Positions 1-11,226 of a stretch of DNA of 64,000 bases are shown here, piece by piece. Under the pieces are notes generated by a model. It searched no databases. It saw only the letters and a program-made list of their open reading frames with translations, and had not been told where the DNA came from. The DNA is from Cellulomonas sp. JZ18 (lineage in GTDB: Bacteria > Actinomycetota > Actinomycetes > Actinomycetales > Cellulomonadaceae). The stretch covers positions 1,488,001 through 1,552,000 of the forward strand of contig NZ_CP045245.1 of assembly GCF_009720485.1 (NCBI RefSeq), given 5' to 3'. The number at the start of each line of letters is the position of its first letter. Position 1 is the stretch's first letter. A program made the position numbers and the translations under genes.

Positions 1-1224
1 GACCCAACACCATGGCCAGAGCTCGAAGACGCGTTCAGCGGAGTCCTCATCAAAGTCCTTGCCGTCGAAGATGATCGACGTGCCTTCTTGGGTCGATACC
101 TGAATGGGAACGTTGCACGGTTTCAATACGAGGATGAGGTCGAATTCGAGCGCGGTGACGTCATCGTGGCCAACGATCAGGCATGGAGGCTTGCTCCTTC
201 AAAGTCGTGGCCCGACGACACGCGCATCGGGATCGTTAGGCGGATCACGAAGGACGCGGTAGTCGTCGACGGGCCGACCGGTCTCCAAATGCTCGATGGG
301 CAGGTGGATCCGAACCTCCAAGTCGGAAACACGGTCCAATACGACGATTACAGTGGCATTCGGCAGGTGGTCTCATCAACGCCGTTGAGGCCGCGCGAGA
401 ACGACCTGGACGAGTCCCTCGCGGAATACCGCGCGAGCGTCGGGACGGGCGGAGAGTCCGGATTCCACTCGTTCGGGGGCTATAAGGACGTCATCGCCCG
501 CGCTCGTGAACTGATCGAGACGCAACTTGAACGCCGTGAGGACTTAGATTCGATCGGCGCCCAACCGGTTCGTGGCGTCATCTTCACCGGCCCTCCCGGA
601 ACCGGAAAGACCCACCTCGCACGCGCGATTGCTGCGGAAGCTTCAGCGGAGTTCTACGTAGTCAGCGGCCCCGCGGTGGTCAGCAAGTGGGTGGGCGACA
701 GTGAGCAGACGCTCAGGAGACTCTTTGAAGCAGCATCGAAGGATGATCGAGCGATTATATTCTTCGACGAGATCGACAGCATTGCCGCCAAGCGGAGCAG
801 TGACTCGCAGGGCGACGCTAAGCGGCTCGTAGCACAGTTGCTAACGCTGCTGGACGGGTTCACGGAGACCGGCAACATCATCGTCATCGCCGCGACAAAC
901 CGTATCGAAGATGTCGATGAAGCTCTCCTTCGGCCAGGGCGGTTCGATTGGGAAATCGAATTCGGTCTGCCCAGCCGAGACGATCGCTTACAGATACTCC
1001 GCGTCCGGTCGGCTTCGCTATCGACCGAACAGGATCTCCCCTTGAACGAGTTGGCATCGATGACAGAAGGGTGGTCTGGGGCCGAATTGTCCGCTATCTG
1101 GACCGAGGCCGCTCTTGCGGCAGCGAAGGATCGGCGCCGTGCCATCTCGGCGGAGGATCTCGCTCTAGCATTTGAGCGCGTTGCTACCCGCCCGGAGCGC
1201 GTTCGATCCGGGGGAACTTCGTGA
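1..1224 (+). CDS. AAA-family ATPase, truncated by the left window edge
   Basis: The reading frame is open from base 1, so the start codon lies upstream and the 407 visible residues are the C-terminal part of the protein. A beta-rich segment of about 120 residues precedes a classical AAA module: Walker A GPPGTGKT at ~197-204, Walker B IIFFDEID at ~252-259, and a second region of homology with RPGRFD at ~311-316, followed by a helical lid. This is the layout of FtsH/Cdc48/proteasomal-type protein unfoldases, but no protease domain follows. The stop overlaps the next start by four bases, so the two genes are translationally coupled. Third codon positions carry more A/T than the core genes to the right. 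The substrate is unknown; a defence or stress role is inference. Confidence 0.85.
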   Translation, partial: DPTPWPELEDAFSGVLIKVLAVEDDRRAFLGRYLNGNVARFQYEDEVEFERGDVIVANDQAWRLAPSKSWPDDTRIGIVRRITKDAVVVDGPTGLQMLDGQVDPNLQVGNTVQYDDYSGIRQVVSSTPLRPRENDLDESLAEYRASVGTGGESGFHSFGGYKDVIARARELIETQLERREDLDSIGAQPVRGVIFTGPPGTGKTHLARAIAAEASAEFYVVSGPAVVSKWVGDSEQTLRRLFEAASKDDRAIIFFDEIDSIAAKRSSDSQGDAKRLVAQLLTLLDGFTETGNIIVIAATNRIEDVDEALLRPGRFDWEIEFGLPSRDDRLQILRVRSASLSTEQDLPLNELASMTEGWSGAELSAIWTEAALAAAKDRRRAISAEDLALAFERVATRPERVRSGGTS

Positions 1225-2567
1225 ACATTCGTCAGTGGCCGTCGAGGTTCAGGAGGTGGCGCTTCGAGCGCCAGCGCTCGAAGCGTCTCAAGAGCGCGGC
1301 TGGGTCCCAGGCAGAGACCCCACCTTTGCGAGAGTTCGTCTACCTCGATGCGGTGAGTCTCCAGAGTCTTCTCGTGTCGCAAGCGATGACTATCCCCGAG
1401 TCGGTGATGCTTGCCGCGGGGCGCGGTAGCGAGGCGGAGATCTCGAGTTCCCTCTCGGCGGACGCTCTGGTAGGTAGTGGCGAAGTCGCCGCGCGCTATC
1501 AGACTATGAGTTCTAGCAGCCAAGAAGTATCACGCCGCGCGTTGATCCAGAGCTCATTCAAGGAGTTTCGAGAACTGCCGCTCGAGTTCAAATTGTCGGA
1601 GTTTGACAAGCGAACGGCCGGTGGCTTCAGCATGCTCTCCGAGTTTGGGGTGAAGGCTGACGGACTTCGTCGAGGCGAGTTGGTTGAGATCGAGGTCATC
1701 TTAGAGGTCGACCCGGTCTACAAACTCGCCGCGATGGTGTCGGAATACTCCGAGATGGCGAACGCGTACCCGCAGATGTTCGAAGGCGGAGTCTTGGGAT
1801 TCCTTCGAGGCTCGCAGCCGATCATCAAGGTGCTACAGCGCTTTCTCGCTGGCTTGATTCCGATTCGAGCAACGGCCGCGAGTATCGTGGTGATCGAACA
1901 TGAGGGTCAGGAGTACGTGGCCGAGTCCGGCTCCGCTGGCCCTGATGTGCGCGAGCGACCGTTGCGGATCGTGGGGGTCACGGAGCAGCAGAACTACTGG
2001 AAGGACGTGCGGCGAGTCCTCTTCTCGGACTCGCGCGTGAGGGTCCTCGGTCGTATTGCGCGCGATGGTCTACACGATTCGTGGACTCCGGTAAAGCTCG
2101 CCGACTTGTTCAGCGATGTCTCGCCCGACTTGGTTGACAATATCAATGCTATTGAGGCTCCGAGTGCAACTTCGACCACGAGCGGAGGATTCGACGGCAG
2201 CGGTCCAATGGTTGAGGCACTGCGCATGTACAAGGATCACCTTGTTGCCAATGTTCCCGGAGCACTCTGGCCGAGTGGAAGCGAGTTCGTTCTCTCGCTG
2301 CTTGGGGCAGGAGTCGAGACGGCAGCTCAGCAGAGGCAGGCGTTCGATGAGGTGCGAAGCATCACCTTGGCGAGCGCCGGCAGCGCCTCCATCTCGCCTG
2401 AGGACGATCTAGCCGCCCGTACTATGGCGCGCGCTGCTGCTGGAGTCAGCCTGTTCCCTAGCGCTTCCACGGGTCCGTCCGCGACCACCACCAGCGCAGA
2501 AGGCAACGGAACGCGCGGCGACCATGGGCGCTTCCTTGATATCGAGATCGTGGCGATCTACTGGTAG
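1221..2567 (+). CDS. DUF6414-like protein of unknown function, coupled to the AAA ATPase
   Basis: 448 residues from a GTG that overlaps the upstream stop (GTGA). After a basic N-terminus (residues 1-30), the segment REFVYLDAVSLQSLLVSQ (~37-54) resembles the start of DUF6414 proteins as I recall that family; this assignment is from memory. No catalytic motif is evident. The middle (~150-300) is mixed alpha/beta, and the C-terminus is Ser/Thr/Gly-rich before a short hydrophobic end (IEIVAIYW). No signal peptide or membrane segment is apparent, so it is probably cytoplasmic. Codon use is less GC-biased than in genes beyond ~2.9 kb, matching its ATPase partner. The overlap suggests that the two products act together. 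Confidence 0.65.
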   Translation: MNIRQWPSRFRRWRFERQRSKRLKSAAGSQAETPPLREFVYLDAVSLQSLLVSQAMTIPESVMLAAGRGSEAEISSSLSADALVGSGEVAARYQTMSSSSQEVSRRALIQSSFKEFRELPLEFKLSEFDKRTAGGFSMLSEFGVKADGLRRGELVEIEVILEVDPVYKLAAMVSEYSEMANAYPQMFEGGVLGFLRGSQPIIKVLQRFLAGLIPIRATAASIVVIEHEGQEYVAESGSAGPDVRERPLRIVGVTEQQNYWKDVRRVLFSDSRVRVLGRIARDGLHDSWTPVKLADLFSDVSPDLVDNINAIEAPSATSTTSGGFDGSGPMVEALRMYKDHLVANVPGALWPSGSEFVLSLLGAGVETAAQQRQAFDEVRSITLASAGSASISPEDDLAARTMARAAAGVSLFPSASTGPSATTTSAEGNGTRGDHGRFLDIEIVAIYW

Positions 2568-2793
2568 TAATCGGCAACGCTCCGTACCGGGGGCATGTCG
2601 GCCGCCGTTGGCTCGGCTCGCGCCACCCCGTAGAGCGGCTGCGGTGTGGCATCACATTGAGCACAATGAATTGGCCGGCAAGAGTTCCCACTATTCGCCT
2701 CCCACGTCCTCCCGCTGTATGAACGTCAACAGGCGATGAGTGTGCAGTGACGGTGCTGCGTTACGGGTCAGGTCCAACGAAGGAGGAGGTCAA
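2568..2793. other. Intergenic gap, possible island edge
   Basis: 226 bases between the DUF6414-like gene and the next start. I see no convincing gene, tRNA or terminator hairpin. The only clear signal is a strong Shine-Dalgarno at 2781-2790 (AGGAGGAGGT) serving the GTG at 2794. Composition is intermediate between the low-GC left end and the high-GC core. Confidence 0.5.
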
Positions 2794-3569
2794 GTGGAAG
2801 ATCGAGTCAAGATCGCAGTGCAGTTGCAGCCGCAGCACGCGGACTACAGTCAGATTCGGGATGCATTGCGAAGGGCTGAGGATGTCGGTGTTGATATTTG
2901 TATGAATTGGGACCACTTCTTCCCCCTCAGCGGGGACCCGACGGCAAGCACTTCGAGTGCTGGACGATGCTCGGCGCGTGGGCGGAGCAGACGAGCCGCG
3001 TCGAGATCGGCGCGCTCGTCACGTGCAACTCGTACCGCAACCCGGACCTGCTCGCCGACATGGCGCGCACGGTCGACCACATCAGCGGGGGTCGCCTGAT
3101 CCTGGGCATCGGCGCGGGGTGGTTCGAGCGCGACTACACCGAGTACGGGTACGAGTTCGGCACGGCGGGCGCGCGCATCGCCGACCTGGCCGAGGCGATG
3201 CCGCGCATCAAGGCCCGCTGGGCGGCGATGAACCCGACGCCGACGCGGGACATCCCCGTTATGATCGGCGGCGGCGGGGAGCGCAAGACGCTGCGGGTCG
3301 TCGCCGAGCACGCCGACGTCTGGCACTCGTTCGGCGACGCGGAGACGCTGCGGCGCAAGAGCGCCGTCCTCGACGAGCACGGCCGGGACGTCGGGCGGGA
3401 CACGGCGTCCCTGGTCACCCGCTCGATCGGCGTCGACGGGTCGGACCCCGAGGACGTCGCCGACGAGCTGCTCGCGGCGGGCGTGCGCCTGTTCACGTGC
3501 AGCGCCGGCGGACCGGACTACGACCTGGGCCGCGCCGAGAGGTGGGTGCGCTGGCGCGACGCGCTGTGA
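2794..3569 (+). CDS. LLM-class (luciferase-like) F420-dependent oxidoreductase, frameshifted
   Basis: A luciferase-like TIM-barrel oxidoreductase of about 258 residues, of the type that uses F420 or flavin. The N-terminus (VKIAVQLQPQHADYSQIRDA, then MNWDHFFPLSGDP) reads in one frame and the rest (DGKHFECWTMLGAWAEQ through the C-terminus) in another. Restoring one C in the run at 2937-2939 joins them into the expected GDPDGKHFECW. GISGGRLILGIGAG-like and IPVMIGGGGERKTLR segments are typical of the family. The start is the GTG behind a near-perfect Shine-Dalgarno. The first ~45 codons have much lower GC than the remainder, so the gene appears to span an island/core junction. The break may be a sequencing error, as in other genes here, or real decay at that junction. 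Confidence 0.75.
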
Positions 3570-3627
3570 CGCGGTGGGCGCGGCGCGCCGAGGCGGACGC
3601 GCCGGGTCGCGCATAGGCTCGGGGCCG

Positions 3628-5637
3628 ATGGACGACCCGCGGACCCCAGCACCGCAGGCCGAGGCACCCGCGGCCCCGACGCCCTGGTGGCGGCGGCCCC
3701 TGCGCCTCCGGTGGCCGCGCGCGTCGACGCTGGTGCTCGCGGTGCTCGCCGTCGTGGCGTCCGTCGTGTTCGGGGTCACGACCGCGTCCGTGCAGGCGTC
3801 CCTCGGGCCCCACCTGGCCCGCTACGACGTCACGACGGACGCGACGGTCACGATCGACCTCGGCCCGCTCGGCACGCTGCAGATCGACTCGCCGCTGCCG
3901 CTCACGCTCGGCGCACGCGCCACCGTGCAGGAGATCCCCGCCCAGTTCACGGAGGTGGACGAGGCGACGACGCTGCAGGCGCTCGGGGACGACCTGACGT
4001 CGTACCTGCAGTTCTTCGCCGGACCGGAGGCGGCGGTGCGCGACGTCGTGGTCGCGCTCGTCGCCGACGCCGCAGCCCGGTCCCTCCTCGCGCTCGTCGT
4101 CCTCGTCGTGGTGTGGTGGACCGGCCGCCTGCTCCTGGGCGCCGCCCGGCGTGCCGAGCTCGCGGCCCGGCTGGGCCCGTACCGGCGCCCCGCCGTCGCG
4201 GCGGGTCTCGCGGTCGTCACCGGGGCGACGGTCCTGACGTCGAGCGTCGCACCGCCCGACCGGCCGTCCGTGCGCACGGTGGCCTCCGCGGTCTTCGAGG
4301 GGACACCGCTCGCGGGTGCGCGCGTGACCGGACGTCTCGGCGGCGTGATCGACACGTACGGCGGGTACGCGGTCGACGCGTGGCGCCGCAACGAGGAGTT
4401 CTACGCCACCGCGGACGAGGCGCTCGCGGTCGCGTGGGCGGACCGGCAGGAGCAGGACGCCCGTGCGGCCGAGGACGCGGCACCGACGCCCGGTGCGTCG
4501 CCCGACGACCCCGCGGCCGACCCCGCCGCCGACCCCACGGCGGGCGGCGCTACCGACCCTGCCGCCGACCCCGTGGCCGACCCCGTGGCCGACGCCGGTG
4601 CCGGCGCCGCGGGGCAGGACGCCCCGCAGGAGGGAGCGACCGACGGCGCGGGGGTCCCGGGCGCGACGGCGACCGCCACCGCCACGGCGGCCGGAGCCCG
4701 CCCCTCGGACGCCGCGACGCAGGACGAGGTCGAGCCGGTGGTGCTGCTGGTGGTCTCGGACCTGCACTGCAACGTGGGCATGGCGCCGCTGGTCGGCACC
4801 CTGGCGCGCCTCGCGGACGTGGACGCGGTGCTCGACGCCGGCGACACGACGATGAACGGCACGTCGGTCGAGCAGTACTGCGTGACGTCCTTCGCGCGGG
4901 CCGTGCCCGCGGGCGTGCCGCTCGTGACGTCGCCGGGCAACCACGACTCGGCCGACACCTCGCGCCGGTACGCGCGCGCCGGGGCGACGGTCCTCGACGG
5001 CTCCGTCGTCGACGTGGCGGGGGTGCGGGTGCTGGGCGACCGCGACGTGAACGAGACCCGGGTGGGCGGCGGTACGACGTCCGCCGTGGACGAGACGCCC
5101 GGCGAGGCGTCACGTCGGCTCGCGGAGGTCGCCTGCGACGCCCGGGACGTCGACCTGCTGCTCATCCACACGCCGACCGTGGGGGACGACGCCCTCGAGG
5201 ACGGGTGCGTGCCGGCGCAGGTCTCGGGGCACTACCACCGGCGCGTGGGCCCGGAGCAGGTCGGCCGGGGCGTGCGCTTCATCAGCTCGAGCACGGCGGG
5301 TGCGACGCTCGGCGAGCCGACCGTCGGGCCGCTGCGCGGTGCCGCGGAGATGACGCTCCTGCGGTTCGACCCGCGCGAGCGGCGCTTCCTCGACGTGCAG
5401 GTGGTGCAGGTGTCGCCGGACGCGACCGTCCGTGTCCTCGACCGCCAGCCGTGGCCCGAGCCGGCGCCCGAGCCCGGGTCGGGCGACGACCCCGAGCGGG
5501 AGGACGGGCCCGAGCAGGAGGACGGGGCGCAGGACGGGCTCGACCAGGAGGGCGGGTCGCAGGCGGTGGACCCCGCCGGCGGCGACCCGGGCACGGCGAC
5601 GGGCACCGGTACGGGGGGCTCCGCCGGCACCGGGTGA
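3628..5637 (+). CDS. Membrane-anchored metallophosphoesterase
   Basis: 669 residues. Membrane segments are visible at ~33-52, ~142-168 and ~190-206. A low-complexity Ala/Asp/Pro linker (~285-360, repeats of DPAAD and DPVAD) leads to a calcineurin-like phosphoesterase domain. The metal-binding signature is complete: SDLHCN (~377), DAGDTT (~403), GNHD (~437) and GHYHRR (~533). A second acidic Gly/Glu/Gln tail closes the protein. The ATG lies eight bases after a TAGGCT -10-like box, so the message may be leaderless. The phosphoesterase domain is preceded by membrane helices and is probably displayed outside or at the membrane. The substrate cannot be read from sequence. The low-complexity linkers are likely flexible tethers. 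Confidence 0.85.
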   Translation: MDDPRTPAPQAEAPAAPTPWWRRPLRLRWPRASTLVLAVLAVVASVVFGVTTASVQASLGPHLARYDVTTDATVTIDLGPLGTLQIDSPLPLTLGARATVQEIPAQFTEVDEATTLQALGDDLTSYLQFFAGPEAAVRDVVVALVADAAARSLLALVVLVVVWWTGRLLLGAARRAELAARLGPYRRPAVAAGLAVVTGATVLTSSVAPPDRPSVRTVASAVFEGTPLAGARVTGRLGGVIDTYGGYAVDAWRRNEEFYATADEALAVAWADRQEQDARAAEDAAPTPGASPDDPAADPAADPTAGGATDPAADPVADPVADAGAGAAGQDAPQEGATDGAGVPGATATATATAAGARPSDAATQDEVEPVVLLVVSDLHCNVGMAPLVGTLARLADVDAVLDAGDTTMNGTSVEQYCVTSFARAVPAGVPLVTSPGNHDSADTSRRYARAGATVLDGSVVDVAGVRVLGDRDVNETRVGGGTTSAVDETPGEASRRLAEVACDARDVDLLLIHTPTVGDDALEDGCVPAQVSGHYHRRVGPEQVGRGVRFISSSTAGATLGEPTVGPLRGAAEMTLLRFDPRERRFLDVQVVQVSPDATVRVLDRQPWPEPAPEPGSGDDPEREDGPEQEDGAQDGLDQEGGSQAVDPAGGDPGTATGTGTGGSAGTG

Positions 5638-5756
5638 TCCCGGCGCCGGGGCGTACGAGGCGCGGGCAGGGTCTTGCGCTCGCGGCCGGGAGATGTTCGC
5701 CTGGTCCTGCGTCGGCGTCCGCAGGGGCGGTGCGCCGACGCCCGGGGGAGGAACGC

Positions 5757-7388
5757 GTGCGCCTGCCGTCCGTCGTCGTGCTGACCGTGCCGCTCGTCGC
5801 GGCGCTGCTGGTCGCGTCCGGGGCGCCCGCCGTCGCCGCGCCCGGCGAGGACGTGCTGCGCGCGGGGGAGACGCTCGCCGCGGGCGAGGGCCTGCGCGCG
5901 CCGGGTGGTGCGCACACCCTCGTGCTCGCGGCCGACGGCTCGCTGGGGCTGCACGGCCTGGGCGGCGAGGTCCGCTGGTCGTCGGGGCGCGGCGTGCCCG
6001 GCTCGACGCTGCGCACGAGCGAGGCCGGTGACGTCGAGGTGGTGGCACCCGACGGGACGGTCGTGTGGCGGGCGGGCGCGAGCGCGCCGGGCGGCACGCT
6101 GCGGCTGCGCGACGACGGCGCCCTCGTGCTCGAGGACGCCGCGGGTGCCGTCGCGTGGGAGAGCGGCACGGCGCAGCAGCCGGCCACCCGCTCCGGCCCC
6201 GTGCGCCTGGAGGCGGGCGACGTCCTGTCCTCGCCCGACGGCCTGCACAACCTCTTCGTCCTGCCCGACGTCGGCGTGCAGCTCATGGGTCCCGACGGCA
6301 CCGTCCGCTGGACGCCCGGCACGGACGGCGCTGCCGTGGACGGGCGCCCGGCCACCGACGGCGCGGCGGCCGCGGACGGCCCGCGCGGCACGGACGGCGC
6401 CGACCCGGCGCCCTCGGGTCCGGCGGCCCCGGCGGTCGCCCTCGAGCTGCGGCGCGACGGCAACCTCGTCGCGGTCGACGAGGACGGCCGGTGGCTGTGG
6501 CGCAGCCGCACCGCGGGCCAGGGCGGGACGACCCTCTCGCTGCAGGACGACGGGAACCTCGTGCTGCTCGACGCCGGCGGTGCGCCGGTGTGGTCGTCGC
6601 GGACGCCGATCGGTCCCTCGGAGCTGGGACCGGGCGGCGAGCTGCGCGCCGGCGCGTCGCTGGGGTCGCCGTCCGGCCACCTGCGGGTCGAGGTGCTCCG
6701 GGGCGCCCTCGTCGTGTCGTACGACGGCGAGCCGGTCTGGACGTCCGGGACGACGACGGGAACGGCCGTGCGCCTGCAGCCGGACGGCGACCTCGTGCTC
6801 GTCGACGCGGCGGGCGCTGCGGTCTGGAGCACCGCGACCGCCGGCCGTGCCGGTGCGCGGCTGGTGCTCGAGGAGGCCGCCGCGGTGCTGCTGGGGCCGG
6901 TCGGCGAGGTGCTGTGGCAGGTGGCGGTGCCGGCCGAGGCCGTCGCGAGCGAGGCGCAGCCGGCCGACTGCGACCTCGTCGACGGGCCGGTCGCGCAGGC
7001 GGACACCGTGGTGACGCGCACCGGGTTCCGGGTGCACCCATGCCTCGCGGAGTCCGTCGACGCGCTCGTCGAGGCGGCACGCGCGGACGGCGTCGAGCTG
7101 CGGGGCGGCGGCTGGCGCAGCCCCGAGCAGCAGGTGGCGCTGCGGCGGGCGCACTGCGGGCCCACGGACTGGCACGTGTACGAGGCGCCCGCCTCGTCCT
7201 GCTCGCCGAGCACCGCCCGGCCGGGCTCGTCCCGGCACGAGCGGGGCCTGGCGATCGACTTCACGTCGGGCGGGCGGACCCTGGGCACCGGCTCCGCGGC
7301 CTACGCGTGGCTCACGGAGCACGCGGAGGACTACGGGCTGCGCAACCTGCCCGGCGAGCCGTGGCACTGGAGCGTCGACGGACGCTGA
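5757..7388 (+). CDS. Secreted bulb-type lectin repeats fused to M15 D-Ala-D-Ala carboxypeptidase
   Basis: 543 residues from a GTG with the Shine-Dalgarno GGGGGAGG. Residues 1-28 form a Sec signal peptide ending APAVAA. Residues ~30-385 hold several B-lectin (bulb-type mannose-binding) repeats, recognisable by DGNLV or DGDLVLVD followed by VWSS or VWST. Residues ~420-543 are a VanY-like M15 peptidase with GGGWRSPEQQ, RHERGLAIDF (~495-505) and EPWHWS (~532-537), which carry the zinc and catalytic residues. It should act in the cell wall or outside the cell: the lectin part binds glycans and the peptidase trims D-Ala from peptidoglycan stems. The fusion order suggests wall or surface targeting of the hydrolase. 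A short Asp/Gly/Ala-rich insert lies at ~180-215. Confidence 0.85.
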   Translation: MRLPSVVVLTVPLVAALLVASGAPAVAAPGEDVLRAGETLAAGEGLRAPGGAHTLVLAADGSLGLHGLGGEVRWSSGRGVPGSTLRTSEAGDVEVVAPDGTVVWRAGASAPGGTLRLRDDGALVLEDAAGAVAWESGTAQQPATRSGPVRLEAGDVLSSPDGLHNLFVLPDVGVQLMGPDGTVRWTPGTDGAAVDGRPATDGAAAADGPRGTDGADPAPSGPAAPAVALELRRDGNLVAVDEDGRWLWRSRTAGQGGTTLSLQDDGNLVLLDAGGAPVWSSRTPIGPSELGPGGELRAGASLGSPSGHLRVEVLRGALVVSYDGEPVWTSGTTTGTAVRLQPDGDLVLVDAAGAAVWSTATAGRAGARLVLEEAAAVLLGPVGEVLWQVAVPAEAVASEAQPADCDLVDGPVAQADTVVTRTGFRVHPCLAESVDALVEAARADGVELRGGGWRSPEQQVALRRAHCGPTDWHVYEAPASSCSPSTARPGSSRHERGLAIDFTSGGRTLGTGSAAYAWLTEHAEDYGLRNLPGEPWHWSVDGR

Positions 7389-7407
7389 CCCGCCTACCCT
7401 GGTCACC

Positions 7408-8106
7408 GTGACACCGGAGAGCCCTGCCCCGCTGACGGCCGTCGGCCAGGACTACCTCAAGGTGATCTGGGGTGCGCAGGAGTGGTCCGACGCCCCCGTG
7501 ACGACCAAGCTCCTCGCCGGCCGGCTCGGCGTGGGCCCGTCCACCGTGTCGGAGACCGTGCGCCGCCTCGCCGACGCGGGCCTCGTGACGCACCGCCCGT
7601 ACGGCGCCGTCGAGCTCACGGAGGTCGGCCGCGCGCACGCCGTGGCGATGGTCCGCCGGCACCGCCTGCTCGAGACGTACCTCGTCGAGAAGCTCGGCTA
7701 CGCCTGGGACGAGGTCCACGACGAGGCGGAGGTGCTCGAGCACGCGGTGAGCGACCGGTTCGTCGAGCGCGTCGCCGAGCTGCTGGGTCATCCCGACCGC
7801 GACCCGCACGGCGACCCGATCCCGGGCCCCGACGGGTCGGTGCACCTGCCGGACGCACGGGTCATGTGGGAGGTCGAGCCGGGCGACTACGTGGTGGCGC
7901 GGATCTCCGACGCGGACCCCGAGCTGCTGCGCTACCTCGACGACGTCGGCCTCGTCCTGGACGCACACGTGCGGCTCGAGGAACGGCGGGCCGTCACGGG
8001 CGTGGTCAGCGTGGAGATCGGTGCCGACGCGACGGGCTCGGCGCGGGTGGAGCTGGGCGAGGTCGCCGCCAGCGCGATCTGGCTCGCGGAGCCCCTGCCG
8101 GCGTAG
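7408..8106 (+). CDS. mntR: DtxR-family metalloregulator, MntR-like
   Basis: 232 residues, the length of three-domain DtxR proteins: winged helix (~8-70, with GVGPSTVSETVRRL as recognition region), metal-binding dimerisation domain (~75-145) and a C-terminal SH3-like domain. The helix DEAEVLEH (~105-112) places Glu, Glu and His where B. subtilis MntR has E99, E102 and H103. The iron sensors DtxR and IdeR have Cys at the first of these positions. This favours manganese sensing over iron; it is inference from the alignment. The start is a GTG seven bases after TACCCT, consistent with a leaderless message. No manganese transporter adjoins it, so its targets are probably elsewhere. Confidence 0.8.
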   Translation: MTPESPAPLTAVGQDYLKVIWGAQEWSDAPVTTKLLAGRLGVGPSTVSETVRRLADAGLVTHRPYGAVELTEVGRAHAVAMVRRHRLLETYLVEKLGYAWDEVHDEAEVLEHAVSDRFVERVAELLGHPDRDPHGDPIPGPDGSVHLPDARVMWEVEPGDYVVARISDADPELLRYLDDVGLVLDAHVRLEERRAVTGVVSVEIGADATGSARVELGEVAASAIWLAEPLPA

Positions 8107-8126
8107 GCCCGGACGGGCGCTCCCGG

Positions 8127-8157
8127 TTGTCGGCGCGCCCGCGCGGAGCGGTAAGGT
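8127..8157 (+). promoter_or_regulatory. Promoter of the leuS leader
   Basis: -35 TTGTCG (8127-8132) and -10 TAAGGT (8152-8157) with a 19-base spacer. The leuA leader promoter has the same spacing (TTGCGG, 19 bases, TATGGT). Transcription would start at or next to the GTG of the leader peptide. Confidence 0.6.
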
Positions 8158-8163
8158 CGGCGG

Positions 8164-8211
8164 GTGCTGGCGAGCACGTTCCTCCTTCGACGCCGCGGCG
8201 AGACCCCTTAG
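8164..8211 (+). CDS. leuS leader peptide (leucine-responsive)
   Basis: A 15-codon ORF reading MLASTFLLRRRGETP, with consecutive Leu codons CTC CTT followed by three Arg codons. The GTG lies six bases after the -10 box, so it is probably translated from a leaderless message. Its stop codon TAG sits in the loop of a perfect 10-bp hairpin. The same plan precedes leuA (MAFRSLLLRRRDEAL), which strongly supports a ribosome-stalling leader that senses charged tRNA-Leu. It is too short for automatic gene callers. Confidence 0.75.
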   Translation: MLASTFLLRRRGETP

Positions 8212-8266
8212 GCCGGTCCCTCGCCGCGGTGCGCGTGGTGCCGGCTGACCCCCGACGAGACCCGCG
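8193..8266 (+). promoter_or_regulatory. Leucine leader hairpin/pseudoknot upstream of leuS
   Basis: A perfect 10-bp stem (8193-8202 with 8220-8229) closes a 17-base loop that carries the leader stop codon and GGCCGG. Downstream CCGGCT (8241-8246) can pair with that loop to form a pseudoknot. The conserved block CGAGACCCGCG (8256-8266) follows just before the leuS ribosome-binding region. The leuA leader repeats every element with the same stem and loop lengths. Stalling at the Leu codons would disrupt the stem. Whether the switch controls transcription or translation cannot be decided from sequence. Confidence 0.7.
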
Positions 8267-8279
8267 GTGAAGGACGACC

Positions 8280-11191
<2,912 letters not shown>

Positions 11192-11226
11192 CCGGGCGCG
11201 CAGCACCGCACCCGCGCCGGGTCGCG

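Noticed and set aside
3687..7388. Very long alternate-frame ORFs over the phosphoesterase and lectin genes
   Set aside because: They are Arg/Ala/Pro shadow frames of high-GC DNA; only their end regions coincide with real genes.
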